DNA of 64,000 nt from Streptomyces griseochromogenes. GTDB lineage: Bacteria > Actinomycetota > Actinomycetes > Streptomycetales > Streptomycetaceae. This document shows positions 51,800 through 61,054 of the stretch, one piece after another. Position 1 is the first letter of the stretch; each line of letters opens with the position of its first letter. The DNA is taken from contig NZ_CP016279.1 of assembly GCF_001542625.1 (NCBI RefSeq), positions 3,038,001 through 3,102,000 of the forward strand. The letters are read 5' to 3'. Both the position numbers and the translations under genes were made by a program. The notes below the pieces were generated by a model. The model saw nothing but the letters and a program-made list of their open reading frames with translations, did not search any database and was not told the origin of the DNA.

Positions 51800-51830
51800 T
51801 CAACAGAACGTTGAATTCCGTTACGTGGGT
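51800..51830. promoter_or_regulatory. Weaker copies of both repeats upstream of allB
   Basis: TCAACAGAACGTTGA (51800-51814) matches the katA/uraD repeat with one broken arm position. It is immediately followed by TTCCGTTACGTGGGT (51816-51830), a degenerate second-type box. Close juxtaposition of the two types is seen again at malate synthase. Confidence 0.4.
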
Positions 51831-51879
51831 GTAAATCCCGTTTCCTGGACGTAAAACGGTGGCAGAGAGAGAGGTTCGG

Positions 51880-53220
51880 GTGTCCGACGCTGAACTGGTG
51901 CTGCGTTCGACGCGCGTCATCACTCCGGAAGGGACGCGGGCCGCCACGGTCACCGTGTCCGCCGGCACGATCACGGCCGTCCTGCCGTACGACGCCGAGG
52001 TCCCGGGCGCGGCACGCGTGGAAGACCTCGGCGACCACGTCCTGCTGCCCGGCCTGGTCGACACCCATGTGCACGTCAACGATCCCGGCCGCACCGAGTG
52101 GGAAGGCTTCTGGACCGCCACGCGCGCGGCGGCGGCCGGCGGCATCACCACCCTGATCGACATGCCGCTCAACTCCCTCCCGCCGACCACCACGGTCGAG
52201 AACCTGCGGGTCAAGCAGCGGGTCGCCGCCGACAAGGCGCACATCGACGTCGGTTTCTGGGGCGGCGCACTGCCCGACAACGTCAAAGACCTGCGCCCGC
52301 TGCACGACGCCGGGGTCTTCGGCTTCAAGGCGTTCCTGTCGCCGTCCGGCGTCGACGAGTTCCCGCACCTCGACCAGGACCGGCTCGCCCGGTCCCTGGC
52401 GGAGACGGCCGGCTTCGACGGCCTGCTGATCGTGCACGCCGAGGACCCGCACCACCTCGCCGTCGCCCCGCAGCACGGCGGCCCCAAGTACGCGGACTTC
52501 CTGGCCTCCCGCCCGCGCGACGCCGAGGACACGGCCATCGCGAACCTCATCGCGCAGGCCAGGCGCCTGGGTGCGCGCGTGCACATCCTGCACCTGTCCT
52601 CCAGCGACGCCCTGCCGCTCATCGCGGCCGCCCGCGCCGAGGGCGTCCGCGTCACCGTGGAGACCTGCCCGCACTACCTCACCCTGACCGCCGAGGAAGT
52701 ACCGGACGGCGCCAGCGAGTTCAAGTGCTGCCCGCCCATCCGCGAGGCCGCCAACCAGGACCTGCTCTGGCAGGCCCTGGCCGACGGCACCATCGACTGT
52801 GTCGTCACCGACCACTCGCCCTCCACGGCCGACCTGAAGACCGCCGACTTCGCCACTGCCTGGGGCGGCATCTCCGGTCTCCAGCTCAGCCTGCCGGCGG
52901 TGTGGACCGAGGCCCGCGAGCGCGGCCACGGCCTGGAGGACGTCGTCCGCTGGATGTCCACGCGGACGGCCGCCCTGGCCGGTCTCGGCACCCGCAAGGG
53001 CGCCATCGCGGCCGGCCACGACGCCGACTTCGCGGTGCTCGCACCCGACGAGACCTTCACCGTCGACCCGGCAGGCCTCCAGCACCGCAACCGGGTCACC
53101 GCGTACGCGGGCAAGACCCTGCACGGTGTCGTGAAGTCCACCTGGCTGCGCGGCGAACGCATCTTCGAGGACGGCGAGTTCACCGAGCCGAAGGGCCGCC
53201 TGCTCACCCGCCCCCAGTAA
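51880..53220 (+). CDS. allB: Allantoinase
   Basis: Hydrolyses allantoin to allantoate. 446 residues from the GTG at 51880, preferred to 51859 because AGAGAGAGG lies at the right distance. Metal site [10 protein letters not shown] (Asp61, His63, His65) and the Lys150 likely carbamylated in [11 protein letters not shown] are present, along with [11 protein letters not shown] and [10 protein letters not shown]. It forms an operon with allantoicase, 55 bp downstream. Confidence 0.96.
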   Translation: MSDAELVLRSTRVITPEGTRAATVTVSAGTITAVLPYDAEVPGAARVEDLGDHVLLPGLVDTHVHVNDPGRTEWEGFWTATRAAAAGGITTLIDMPLNSLPPTTTVENLRVKQRVAADKAHIDVGFWGGALPDNVKDLRPLHDAGVFGFKAFLSPSGVDEFPHLDQDRLARSLAETAGFDGLLIVHAEDPHHLAVAPQHGGPKYADFLASRPRDAEDTAIANLIAQARRLGARVHILHLSSSDALPLIAAARAEGVRVTVETCPHYLTLTAEEVPDGASEFKCCPPIREAANQDLLWQALADGTIDCVVTDHSPSTADLKTADFATAWGGISGLQLSLPAVWTEARERGHGLEDVVRWMSTRTAALAGLGTRKGAIAAGHDADFAVLAPDETFTVDPAGLQHRNRVTAYAGKTLHGVVKSTWLRGERIFEDGEFTEPKGRLLTRPQ

Positions 53221-53275
53221 GCCGGCCTCCCGCGCCCGCACCCCTGCCGAGCACCGAAAGGACCCCCTGATCACC

Positions 53276-54391
53276 GTGACGGCGATACCCAGCTTCACCG
53301 GCGACGCGAACCCCTACCTGGGCGGCGACCCGTACGCGGACTACCGCACCGCCGACTTCCCCTTCACCCGGTACGCCAACCTGGCCGACCGGCAGCTCGG
53401 CGCCGGAGTCATCGCCGCCAACGACGAGTTCTTCGCCCAGCGCGAGAACCTGCTGGTGCCCGAGCCGGCCGAGTTCGACCCCGAACACTTCGGTCACAAG
53501 GGCAAGATCATGGACGGCTGGGAGACGCGGCGCCGCCGGGGTGCCTCGGCCGAACACCCCTGGCCGACGGCCGAGGACCACGACTGGGCGCTGGTCCGCC
53601 TCGGCGCGCCCGGCGTGATCCGCGGGATCGTGGTCGACACGGCCCACTTCCGCGGCAACTACCCGCAGGCGGTCTCGGTCGAGGGCGCCTCGGTGCCCGG
53701 CTCCCCGTCGCCCGAGGAGCTCCTGTCCGACGACGTGAAGTGGACGACGCTGGTCCCGCGCACACCGGTCGGCGGCCACGCGGCCAACGGCTTCGAGGTC
53801 CTGGCCGAACAGCGCTTCACGCACCTGCGCGTCAACCAGCACCCCGACGGCGGCATCGCGCGCCTGCGTGTGTACGGCGAGGTCGTACCCGACCCCGAGT
53901 GGCTGTCGGTCCTCGGCACCTTCGACGTGGTCGCGCTGGAGAACGGCGGCCAGGTCGAGGACGCCTCCAACCTCTTCTACTCCCCGGCCACCAACACCAT
54001 CCAGCCGGGCCGCTCCCGCAAGATGGACGACGGCTGGGAGACCCGCCGCCGCCGCGACCAGGGCAACGACTGGATCCGCTACCGGCTGGCGGCCCGGTCC
54101 CAGATCCGCGCGGTCGAGATCGACACGGCCTACCTGAAGGGCAACAGCGCGGGCTGGGCGTCCGTCTCCGTGAAGGACGGCGAGGACGGCACCTGGACCG
54201 AGATCCTCCCGCGCACCCGCCTGCAGCCCGACACCAACCACCGTTTCGCCCTCCCGGCCCCCGCCGTGGGCACGCACGCGCGCGTGGACATCTATCCCGA
54301 CGGCGGTATCTCCCGGCTGCGCCTGCACGGCTCCCTCACCCAGGAGGGCACGGCCGGCCTGGCGGCCCGCCACCAGGAGCTGGGTGGCTGA
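53276..54391 (+). CDS. alc: Allantoicase
   Basis: Converts allantoate to ureidoglycolate and urea. 371 residues, two homologous halves each with the KxMDDGWETRRRR/KIMDGWETRRRR motif (HKGKIMDGWETRRRRG, SRKMDDGWETRRRRDQGN) that define the family. The GTG start is at 53276. Ureidoglycolate lyase, which would release glyoxylate, is not in the window. Confidence 0.95.
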   Translation: MTAIPSFTGDANPYLGGDPYADYRTADFPFTRYANLADRQLGAGVIAANDEFFAQRENLLVPEPAEFDPEHFGHKGKIMDGWETRRRRGASAEHPWPTAEDHDWALVRLGAPGVIRGIVVDTAHFRGNYPQAVSVEGASVPGSPSPEELLSDDVKWTTLVPRTPVGGHAANGFEVLAEQRFTHLRVNQHPDGGIARLRVYGEVVPDPEWLSVLGTFDVVALENGGQVEDASNLFYSPATNTIQPGRSRKMDDGWETRRRRDQGNDWIRYRLAARSQIRAVEIDTAYLKGNSAGWASVSVKDGEDGTWTEILPRTRLQPDTNHRFALPAPAVGTHARVDIYPDGGISRLRLHGSLTQEGTAGLAARHQELGG

Positions 54392-54407
54392 CCCGCCCCA
54401 TACGTGC

Positions 54408-54451
54408 GTGGAGCGCGCCGCCGGCCGGGACAGCACCGGCGCGCGCTCCAC
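54408..54451. terminator. Bidirectional hairpin after allantoicase
   Basis: An 11-bp stem (54408-54418 with 54441-54451) with a structured loop, between the convergent allantoicase and SDR stop codons. Confidence 0.65.
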
Positions 54452-54459
54452 GTGCCGTC

Positions 54460-55257
54460 TCAGGCCGCGTAACCTCCGTCCACCACCAGCTCCGCGCCGC
54501 TGACGTAGGCGGCGTCGGGTCCGGCGAGGTACGTCACCGTCGCGGCCACCTCGTCGGCCGTGCCGTAGCGGCCCAGCGCCGTCAGCGCCGCCTGGCCGGG
54601 AGCCTGGGGTCCGTCCGCCGGGTTCATGTCGGTGTCGGTCGGGCCCGGGTGGACGATGTTCGCCGTGATGCCGCGCTCACCCAGCTCCCTGGCCAGCGCC
54701 CTGGTCAGCCCCACGAGGGCCGCCTTGCTCGTCGTGTACAAGGTCCCGCCCGGCCCGGGCACGTGCTGCGTCATGCACGTGCCGATGGTGATGATCCGGG
54801 CCCCGGAGGTCATGCGCGCGGCCGCCGCCTGGGACGCCAGGAACACTCCACGGACGTTGACCGCCAGCACCCGGTCGACATCCGCGAGAGCGAGATCCTC
54901 CAGCGGTGCGAGGATGCCCACGCCCGCGTTGTTCACCAGCACGTCCAGCCCGCCCAGCTCCTCCACCGTGCGCTCCACCGCGCCCGCCGCCTCCGCGGCG
55001 TCCGCTGCGTCCGCGCGCAGGGCCACCGCCCGGCGCCCCAGCGCCCGCACGGCCCGCACGACCTCCTCGGCGCCGTCCTTGCCGTTCACATAGGTCACGG
55101 CCACGTCCGCGCCCGCCCGCGCCAGCCGCAGGGCGACCGCCGCGCCGATGCCCCGGCTGCCGCCGGTGACCAGGGCCGTCTTTCCGTCGAGACTCCCGTG
55201 CGGGGCGGCCGAGCCGTTCACATTCGTTCCTTCTGTCGCGTCAGCGGTGTTCGTCAT
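54460..55257 (-). CDS. Short-chain dehydrogenase/reductase
   Basis: 265 residues. Rossmann TGGSRGIG near 32-39, NNAG in VLVNNAGVG and YTTSK as the catalytic Tyr/Lys. The position usually filled by the catalytic Ser reads GTCMT, so Thr or Cys stands there. The long acidic N-terminus (about 25 residues) is atypical. Substrate unknown. Confidence 0.88.
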   Translation of the reverse strand: MTNTADATEGTNVNGSAAPHGSLDGKTALVTGGSRGIGAAVALRLARAGADVAVTYVNGKDGAEEVVRAVRALGRRAVALRADAADAAEAAGAVERTVEELGGLDVLVNNAGVGILAPLEDLALADVDRVLAVNVRGVFLASQAAAARMTSGARIITIGTCMTQHVPGPGGTLYTTSKAALVGLTRALARELGERGITANIVHPGPTDTDMNPADGPQAPGQAALTALGRYGTADEVAATVTYLAGPDAAYVSGAELVVDGGYAA

Positions 55258-55359
55258 GTGCTCATCCCACCGTCCCGGCTCCCCGTCCGCTGGCGGCGAA
55301 CGGACACCGAATCCGGCCGCGGCCGGAACTCTTCGCTCCACCTCCCGCGTTCTCCTCGC

Positions 55360-56175
55360 GTGACCCTTCAGCAAGAAATCGTCGGCAACGCCATGCAGAT
55401 GGCGGTCGTCAACCTGCACCCCGGCCAGACCGTGTACTGCGAGGCCGGAAAGTTCCTGTTCAAGACGACGAACGTGACCATGGAGACCCGGCTGTCGAGC
55501 CCGTCGGGCAACGGAGGTCAGCAGCAGAGCGGCACGAGCGGCGGCATGGGCGGCATGCTGCGCCAGGCCATGGGCACCGCCATGCAGGTCGGCCAGCGCA
55601 TGCTGGCCGGCGAGTCGCTGGCGTTCCAGTACTTCACCTCCCAGGGCGGCGAGGGCACGGTCGGCTTCGCGGGCGTGCTGCCCGGCGAGATGCGCGCCCT
55701 GGAACTGGACGGCACGCGCGCGTGGTTCGCCGAGAAGGACGCCTTCGTGGCCGCCGAATCCACCGTCGAGTTCGGCATCGCCTTCCAGGGCGGCCGCACC
55801 GGCATGAGCGGCGGCGAGGGCTTCATCCTGGAGAAGTTCACCGGGCGCGGCACGGTGATCATCGCGGGCGCGGGCAATTTCATCGACCTCAACCCGGCGG
55901 ACTTCGGCGGCCGTATCGAGGTGGACACCGGCTGTGTGGTCGCCTTCGAGGAGGGCATCCAGTACGGGGTGCAGCGCATCGGCGGCCTCAACCGCCAGGG
56001 CCTCATGAACGCCGTCTTCGGCGGCGAGGGCCTGTCCCTGGCCACCCTGGAGGGCAACGGCCGCGTGATCCTGCAGTCCCTCACCATCGAGAGTCTCGCC
56101 AACGCCCTGAAGAAGGCCCAGGGCGGCGACAAGCAGGGCCCGACCGGCGGACTGTTCTCGACACACGCCGGCTGA
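55360..56175 (+). CDS. AIM24 family protein
   Basis: About 271 residues from a GTG at 55360 with no clear ribosome site; an ATG at 55393 is a possible alternative. The beta-helix family pattern is clear: GQTVYCEAGKFLFKTTNVTMETRL, LQYFTSQGGEGTVGFAGVLPGEMRALEL-type strands, GAGNFIDLNPADFGGRIEVDTGCVVAF and GGEGLSLATLEGNGRVILQSL. Homologues are known as mitochondrial AIM24 and bacterial TspB/YuiA-like proteins without defined function. Confidence 0.85.
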   Translation: MTLQQEIVGNAMQMAVVNLHPGQTVYCEAGKFLFKTTNVTMETRLSSPSGNGGQQQSGTSGGMGGMLRQAMGTAMQVGQRMLAGESLAFQYFTSQGGEGTVGFAGVLPGEMRALELDGTRAWFAEKDAFVAAESTVEFGIAFQGGRTGMSGGEGFILEKFTGRGTVIIAGAGNFIDLNPADFGGRIEVDTGCVVAFEEGIQYGVQRIGGLNRQGLMNAVFGGEGLSLATLEGNGRVILQSLTIESLANALKKAQGGDKQGPTGGLFSTHAG

Positions 56176-56191
56176 ACCGATGAGTTGCGGG

Positions 56192-56233
56192 CGGGTGCGG
56201 GGTCTGAGGTGATGACAGCAGACCCCGCACCCG
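56192..56233 (+). terminator. Large hairpin between AIM24 and DHFR-like genes
   Basis: A perfect 15-bp stem (56192-56206 with 56219-56233) and 12-nt loop, ending just before the GAAGAAGG ribosome site of the next gene. Strong enough to stop most read-through. Confidence 0.75.
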
Positions 56234-56249
56234 GAAGAAGGCACCCGCC

Positions 56250-56876
56250 ATGGGCAAGCTCGTCTCCACCGTGTTCGTCACCCTCGACGGCGTCCACCAG
56301 GCGCCCGGCGGCCCCCAGGAGGACCCCAGCGGCGGGTTCGCCCAGGGCGGCTGGAGCTTTCCGTACGGCGACGAGGACTTCGGCCGGTTCGTCACCGAGG
56401 TGTTCGACCGCGTCGGCGGCTTCCTGCTCGGCCGCCGTACGTACGACATCTTCGCCGCCTACTGGCCGAAGATGACCGACCCGGCCGACCTGGTCGCAAC
56501 CAAGCTCAACGCCCTCCCCAAGTACGTCGTCTCGTCCACGCCGGCGTCGCCCGAGTGGTCCGGCACCACCGTGATCGGCGGCGACCTCGGCAAAGAGGTC
56601 CAGGCCCTCAAGGAGCGCACGGACGGCGAGCTGCAGATCCACGGCAGCGGCGCCCTGGTCCGCTCCCTGCTGGACCTGAGGCTGATCGACACTTTGCATC
56701 TGCTGACCTTCCCGGTCGTCCTCGGCGCCGGCCGCCGCCTGTTCGAGGAGGGCGCGGTGCCCACCCGGTTCCGGCACACCGGCGGGCGCGTCACCGGCGC
56801 GGGTGTCTCCATCCAGTCCTACGACCTGCTGGGCAGCCCCGAGTACGGGTCCTACGCACTCCCCGAGGACGCCTAG
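56250..56876 (+). CDS. Dihydrofolate reductase-like (RibD C-terminal) protein
   Basis: 208 residues. Starts LVSTVFVTLDGVHQAPGGPQED and contains GGFLLGRRTYDIFAAYWP, KYVVSSTPASPEWSGTTVIGGD and GELQIHGSGALVRSLLDLRLIDTLHLLTFPVVLGAGRRLFEEG, the pattern of the bacterial DHFR-like RibD-C family. Substrate undefined, NADPH binding likely. It is preceded by GAAGAAGG. Confidence 0.9.
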   Translation: MGKLVSTVFVTLDGVHQAPGGPQEDPSGGFAQGGWSFPYGDEDFGRFVTEVFDRVGGFLLGRRTYDIFAAYWPKMTDPADLVATKLNALPKYVVSSTPASPEWSGTTVIGGDLGKEVQALKERTDGELQIHGSGALVRSLLDLRLIDTLHLLTFPVVLGAGRRLFEEGAVPTRFRHTGGRVTGAGVSIQSYDLLGSPEYGSYALPEDA

Positions 56877-56992
56877 GTCCCACCGCGGGACCAAGATCGC
56901 CGGTCCGTGTGGGGACCCCGTGAGGGCGCGGGGCGGCAGGTTAACTTCCCGAAAACTCATAGGACTTGAAGGGCAAATCTTCAACCTTGTCG

Positions 56993-56998
56993 TTGACA
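56993..56998 (+). promoter_or_regulatory. Consensus -35 upstream of secreted RNase gene
   Basis: TTGACA is a perfect -35. The RNase ATG (57030) follows at a distance that leaves almost no leader after a normally spaced -10, so the mRNA may be leaderless. The -10 itself (GTCATC or TCATCA) is poor. Confidence 0.3.
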
Positions 56999-57029
56999 TG
57001 CCAACGTCTACGCGCGTCATCATGGGTTC

Positions 57030-57425
57030 ATGAGATTCCCCCCACACGCCACTCGCATCGGCGCCGCAGCCGCGCTCCTGTCCACCCTCCTGGTGGGCGG
57101 CACCGTCTCCGCCACCACGGCGGACGCCGCAGCCGCGTCGGTCGGCAGCATCTGCTCCAGCGCCCTGCCGTCGCAGGCCCACGACACCCTGAACCTCATC
57201 GACCAGGGCGGGCCCTTCCCGTACTCCCAGGACGGCATCGTCTTCTCGAACCGTGAAGGCGTCCTGCCCAGCCAGTCGTCCGGGTACTACCACGAGTACA
57301 CGGTGAAGACGCCCGGCTCCTCCACGCGCGGTGCCCGGCGCATCGTGACCGGCGAGGAGAACCAGGAGGACTACTACACCTCCGACCACTACGCCACGTT
57401 CAACCTGATCGACTTCGGCTGCTGA
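57030..57425 (+). CDS. Secreted guanyl-specific ribonuclease (RNase Sa type)
   Basis: 131 residues with a signal peptide to about Ala35. The mature part is the size of RNase Sa. Cys42 and Cys131 would form the single disulfide. The catalytic set is seen as Glu89 in YYHEYTVKTPG, Arg104 in GARRIVTG and His120 in DHYATF. Cleaves RNA 3' of guanosine outside the cell. No barstar-type inhibitor gene is adjacent. Confidence 0.93.
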   Translation: MRFPPHATRIGAAAALLSTLLVGGTVSATTADAAAASVGSICSSALPSQAHDTLNLIDQGGPFPYSQDGIVFSNREGVLPSQSSGYYHEYTVKTPGSSTRGARRIVTGEENQEDYYTSDHYATFNLIDFGC

Positions 57426-57458
57426 GCCGACCGACCAGGTCCTGGAGAACGGTGCACC

Positions 57459-57499
57459 CGGCCGGGGATCCGATCCGCGCTCAGCCGGATCCCCGGCCG
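57459..57499. terminator. Bidirectional terminator overlapping convergent gene end
   Basis: A perfect 14-bp stem (57459-57472 with 57486-57499). The right arm lies inside the last codons of the minus-strand gene at 57481, so its C-terminal residues DGRGSG are constrained by the hairpin. Confidence 0.7.
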
Positions 57500-57681
57500 T
57501 CCGCGACGGCGAACAGCGCGAACGCGAGCAGCACGAGCCCGATGCTCGCGTACACCTCGTAGCCGTCGAGGAAGCCGAGCCGCCGCACGAGACCCACGTG
57601 CCAGTCGGTGAACTCGTGCACCAGGCCCAGTGCGCCCTGCACCAGGGCGATCAGTCCGAGAAATTCCAGTAACCGTTTCAC
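57481..57681 (-). CDS. Small two-helix membrane protein
   Basis: 66 residues from a GTG at 57681 preceded by GGTGAGAG. Two hydrophobic helices: LLEFLGLIALVQGALGLVHEF and YEVYASIGLVLLAFALFAVAD. Family not recognised, but the length, start signal and hydrophobic pattern support a real gene. It converges on the RNase gene and is divergent from the sensor kinase. Confidence 0.65.
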   Translation of the reverse strand: MKRLLEFLGLIALVQGALGLVHEFTDWHVGLVRRLGFLDGYEVYASIGLVLLAFALFAVADGRGSG

Positions 57682-57859
57682 GGCACGACTCTCACCCCGC
57701 CGCCGTGCCCCACGCATCGGCCGCGGGACGACGTGCCTCCGGCGCGAGACCGCTTCCCCGCCGGCCGGGACCACCGAAAGTCCACGGTGCCGCGACTTTG
57801 GTCGGCGATCGCGCGCACGGGGCGGCCACGGCGGCCGATCCTGCGTAGATTTGTCGATC

Positions 57860-59125
57860 GTGAGCAAAGACGAGCCGGCGCTGGTGCCGCAGGAGTTCGC
57901 GGTCCGACGCCGGTGGCTGTTCCCGTCCGCCCTGATCCACGAGCTGGACGCGGACGCCAGGGGCTCGGACCGGCGGCCGCGGCGCACGGCGCGCGACTGG
58001 GCCGTCGACGTCGTCTGCTTCCTGCTGGCCGCCCTGTTCGGTGCGATGGCCGCGCAATCCCTGCGCCACGAAACCGGCCTGCCGCACTCCGTCGCCGTCC
58101 TCGACGTGACACTCGGCGTCCTCGCCTGCGCGGCCGTCTGGCTGCGCCGCCGATGGCCGGTCGGGTTCGCCGTCGCGATGGTCGTGGCCGGCTTTCTGTC
58201 CGACACCGCGGGCGGCGCGTCGATGGTCGCCCTGTTCACGCTGGCCGTGCACCGGCCCTTCCGGTACGTGGCCTGGATCGGCGGCGCCGACCTCGCGCTG
58301 ATCCCGCTCTTCTACTGGCTGCGGCCGGACCCCGGGCTGCCCTATCTCGCCGACGTCACGTTCACGGTCCTGCTCACCGTCTCGGTCATCGGCTGGGGCA
58401 TGTTCGTCCGCTCCAAGCGGCAGCTCATGCTCAGCCTGCGCGACCGGGCCCGGCGCGCGGAGACCGAGGCGCTCCTGCGCGCCGAGCGGGCCCAGCGGCT
58501 CGCCCGCGAGGCCATCGCCCGCGAGATGCACGATGTGCTCGCGCACCGCCTCACCCTGCTCAGTGTGCACGCCGGTGCGCTGGAGTTCCGGCCGGACGCG
58601 CCCCGGGAGGAGATCGCGCGGGCGGCCGGAGTGATCCGGGAGAGCGCCCACGAGGCACTGCAGGACCTGCGGGAGATCATCGGCGTGCTGCGCGCCGGGG
58701 AGGCCGACGACGCGGCCGGGGGCCGCCCCCAGCCGACGCTTGCCGCGCTGGACGCCCTCGTCACCGAGAGCCGTGAGGCCGGCATGAAGGTCAACCTCGA
58801 CCAGCGCGTCGCCGACCCGGCGGCCGTCCCCGCCTCCGTCGGCCGCACCGCCTACCGCATCGCCCAGGAGACCTTGACCAACGCCCGCAAACACGCCCCC
58901 GGCGCCGAGGTCACCGTCCAGGTCTGCGGAGCACCCGGAGCGGGCCTCACGATCACGGTCCGCAACCCCGCCCCCGCATCCGACGTCCCACCGGTCCCCG
59001 GCTCCGGCCAGGGCCTGATCGGACTGACCGAGCGCGCCACGCTGGCCGGGGGCCGCCTGGAGCACGGGCCGACGGCGGACGGCGGGTTCGAGGTGCGGGG
59101 GTGGCTGCCGTGGGGCGGGGGCTGA
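57860..59125 (+). CDS. NarL-type sensor histidine kinase (HisKA_3)
   Basis: 421 residues from a GTG at 57860. Four to six N-terminal membrane helices (about 45-185), a short coiled coil, then the HisKA_3 phospho-acceptor His224 in REMHDVLAHRLTLLSVHAGAL and an ATPase domain with TNARKHAPGAEV (N box) and GQGLIGLTERATLAGG (G box). Little extracellular sequence, so it likely senses a membrane signal. Paired with the response regulator 83 bp downstream. Confidence 0.92.
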   Translation: MSKDEPALVPQEFAVRRRWLFPSALIHELDADARGSDRRPRRTARDWAVDVVCFLLAALFGAMAAQSLRHETGLPHSVAVLDVTLGVLACAAVWLRRRWPVGFAVAMVVAGFLSDTAGGASMVALFTLAVHRPFRYVAWIGGADLALIPLFYWLRPDPGLPYLADVTFTVLLTVSVIGWGMFVRSKRQLMLSLRDRARRAETEALLRAERAQRLAREAIAREMHDVLAHRLTLLSVHAGALEFRPDAPREEIARAAGVIRESAHEALQDLREIIGVLRAGEADDAAGGRPQPTLAALDALVTESREAGMKVNLDQRVADPAAVPASVGRTAYRIAQETLTNARKHAPGAEVTVQVCGAPGAGLTITVRNPAPASDVPPVPGSGQGLIGLTERATLAGGRLEHGPTADGGFEVRGWLPWGGG

Positions 59126-59208
59126 CGGAGGAACCGGGACGTGCCGGTGCCGCCCGCCGTGGCCGACGGCCGCCCACCGGCCGGCCCGCACGTGATTACG
59201 TAACCCCC

Positions 59209-59883
59209 ATGACTGTGACTGCGATCAGGCTCCTCCTCGTCGACGACGACCCCCTGGTGCGCGCCGGACTCGCGCTGATGATGGGCGGCGCCGAGGACAT
59301 CGAGATCGTGGGGGAGGCCGCCGACGGAAACGAGATCGAGGACGTGGTCGGGCGGACCCGGCCGGACGTCGTGCTCATGGACATCCGGATGCCGTCGGTG
59401 GACGGGCTCACGGCCACCCGACGGCTGCGGGCGCGGCCGGACGCTCCGCAGGTCGTGGTGCTGACCACCTTCCACGCCGACGAACAGGTGCTGCACGCCC
59501 TGCGCGCGGGCGCCGCCGGGTTCGTGCTGAAGGACACCCCGCCCGCCGAGATCGTCGAGGCGGTGCGCCGGGTCGCGGCCGGGGAACCGGTGCTGTCGCC
59601 CGCCGTCACCCGCCAGCTGATGCGGCACGCGGCCGGCACCGCCGCCGACTCCCGCCAGGCACACGCGAGGGAGCGGCTCGCCGCCCTCAACGACCGCGAG
59701 CGGGAGGTCGCCGTCGCCGTCGGCCGGGGCCTGGCCAACGCCCGGATCGCCGCCGAGCTCTTCATGAGCGTGGCCACCGTCAAGACCCATGTGTCCCGCA
59801 TCCTCGCCAAGCTGGATCTCAACAACCGGGTCCAGATCGCGCTGTTGGCGTACGACGCGGGACTTCTGGAGGACGGGCGCTGA
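59209..59883 (+). CDS. NarL/FixJ-family response regulator
   Basis: 224 residues. The receiver domain has DDD at 12-14 and the phospho-acceptor Asp58 in VVLMDIRMP. The C-terminal LuxR-type HTH is ALNDREREVAVAVGRGLANARIAAELFMSVATVKTHVSRILAKL (about 159-203). Cognate partner of the upstream kinase. Its targets are unknown. Confidence 0.93.
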   Translation: MTVTAIRLLLVDDDPLVRAGLALMMGGAEDIEIVGEAADGNEIEDVVGRTRPDVVLMDIRMPSVDGLTATRRLRARPDAPQVVVLTTFHADEQVLHALRAGAAGFVLKDTPPAEIVEAVRRVAAGEPVLSPAVTRQLMRHAAGTAADSRQAHARERLAALNDREREVAVAVGRGLANARIAAELFMSVATVKTHVSRILAKLDLNNRVQIALLAYDAGLLEDGR

Positions 59884-59923
59884 CCGCCCGGAGCGCCGCC
59901 GTGCCGGTGGACGAGCCGCCCGC

Positions 59924-60943
59924 TCAGCCGTACGACTCAGCCCGCTCCGGGATCTCCGTGAGCCGGACCGGCCGGTGTTCGCGCCGGGAGGCCTCGCAGG
60001 CCTCGGCGATCCGCAGCGCCTGCAGGGCCTCGCGGCCGTCGCACGGGTTGGGCCGTTCGCCGTGGAGCACCTCGACGAAGGCGCACAGTTCGGCCTCGTA
60101 GGCGGGCCCGAACCGCTCCAGGAAACCGGTCCACGGCTTGTCCGCGGGCGGCGGCCCGGTCGGCTCGGTGGACGCGATCGGCGTCCGGTCGTCCAGGCCC
60201 ACCACGACCGTGTCCCGCTCCCCGGCGAGCTCCATCCGGACGTCGTAGCCCGCACCGTTGAGCCGGGTCGCCGTCGCCGTGGCCAGCGTGCCGTCGTCCA
60301 GGGTCAGCAGGGCCGCGCCGGTGCCGATGTCACCGGCCTCGCGGAACAGGGCGGGCCCGGAGTCCGAGCCGGCCGCGTAGACGTCCACCACCTCACGGCC
60401 CGTCACCCAGCGCAGCACGTCGAAGTCATGGATCAGGGTGTCCCGGAACAGCCCGCCGGACAGCGGCAGCCACTCCGCCGGGGGAGGGGACTGGTCGCAG
60501 GTCATCGCCCGCACGGTGTGCAGCCGCCCGAGCCTGCCCGAGCGCACCGCCTCCCGGGCGCTCGCGTACCCCGCGTCGAAGCGCCGTTGGAAGCCCATCT
60601 GGAGAACCGTTCCGGCTGCCTCCACCTCGGCGAGCGCGGCCAGTGTGCCCGGCACGTCGAGGGCGATCGGCTTCTCGCAGAAGACCGGCAGGCCGGAGCG
60701 GGCAGCCCGGCCGATCAGTTCGGCGTGCGCCGGCGTCGCCGTGGTGATCACCACCGCGTCCACGCCCCACTTGAAGATCTCGTCGACCCCCGGCGCCGCC
60801 GTCTCGCCCAGCCGGTGCGCCAGCCCCTGCGCCCGCGCCGGATCCGCGTCCGTCAGGATCAGCGATCCGACCTCACGGTGGCGGCTCAGTGTGTTCGCAT
60901 GAATGGTGCCGATGCGGCCCGTACCGATGACCCCGATGCGCAT
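59924..60943 (-). CDS. Gfo/Idh/MocA-family dehydrogenase (inositol dehydrogenase-like)
   Basis: 339 residues from the ATG at 60943. NAD-binding GVIGTGRIGTIHANTL at the N-terminus, the EKP motif (90-92, Lys91) in VFCEKPIALD, and the C-terminal HDFDVLRWVTG with the substrate His. Oxidises a sugar or inositol-type polyol. Divergent from a GntR regulator whose operator-like site lies between them, and near a sugar ABC importer. Confidence 0.9.
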   Translation of the reverse strand: MRIGVIGTGRIGTIHANTLSRHREVGSLILTDADPARAQGLAHRLGETAAPGVDEIFKWGVDAVVITTATPAHAELIGRAARSGLPVFCEKPIALDVPGTLAALAEVEAAGTVLQMGFQRRFDAGYASAREAVRSGRLGRLHTVRAMTCDQSPPPAEWLPLSGGLFRDTLIHDFDVLRWVTGREVVDVYAAGSDSGPALFREAGDIGTGAALLTLDDGTLATATATRLNGAGYDVRMELAGERDTVVVGLDDRTPIASTEPTGPPPADKPWTGFLERFGPAYEAELCAFVEVLHGERPNPCDGREALQALRIAEACEASRREHRPVRLTEIPERAESYG

Positions 60944-60985
60944 GGAATCAAGGTGAGGGCGGACCCCGTACGCTGTCAATCACAA

Positions 60986-60995
60986 TGTCCGAACA
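60986..60995. promoter_or_regulatory. TGTCCGAACA half-palindrome at Gfo/GntR divergent promoter
   Basis: TGTCCGAACA, followed by TGGACA at 60999-61004. Nearly identical to the core of the larger palindrome at 61837-61860. Candidate GntR operator controlling both divergent genes. Confidence 0.5.
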
Positions 60996-61054
60996 ACTGG
61001 ACAATCTGTCTACACAACTTCCCGTCAACCAGGCACGGGGCTACGCTCGGGCCC

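Noticed and set aside
53740..55359. Upstream part of an 811-codon plus-strand open frame as an extension of AIM24
   Set aside because: The AIM24 domain starts near 55360. The upstream part is a shifted frame of allantoicase and the antisense of the SDR.
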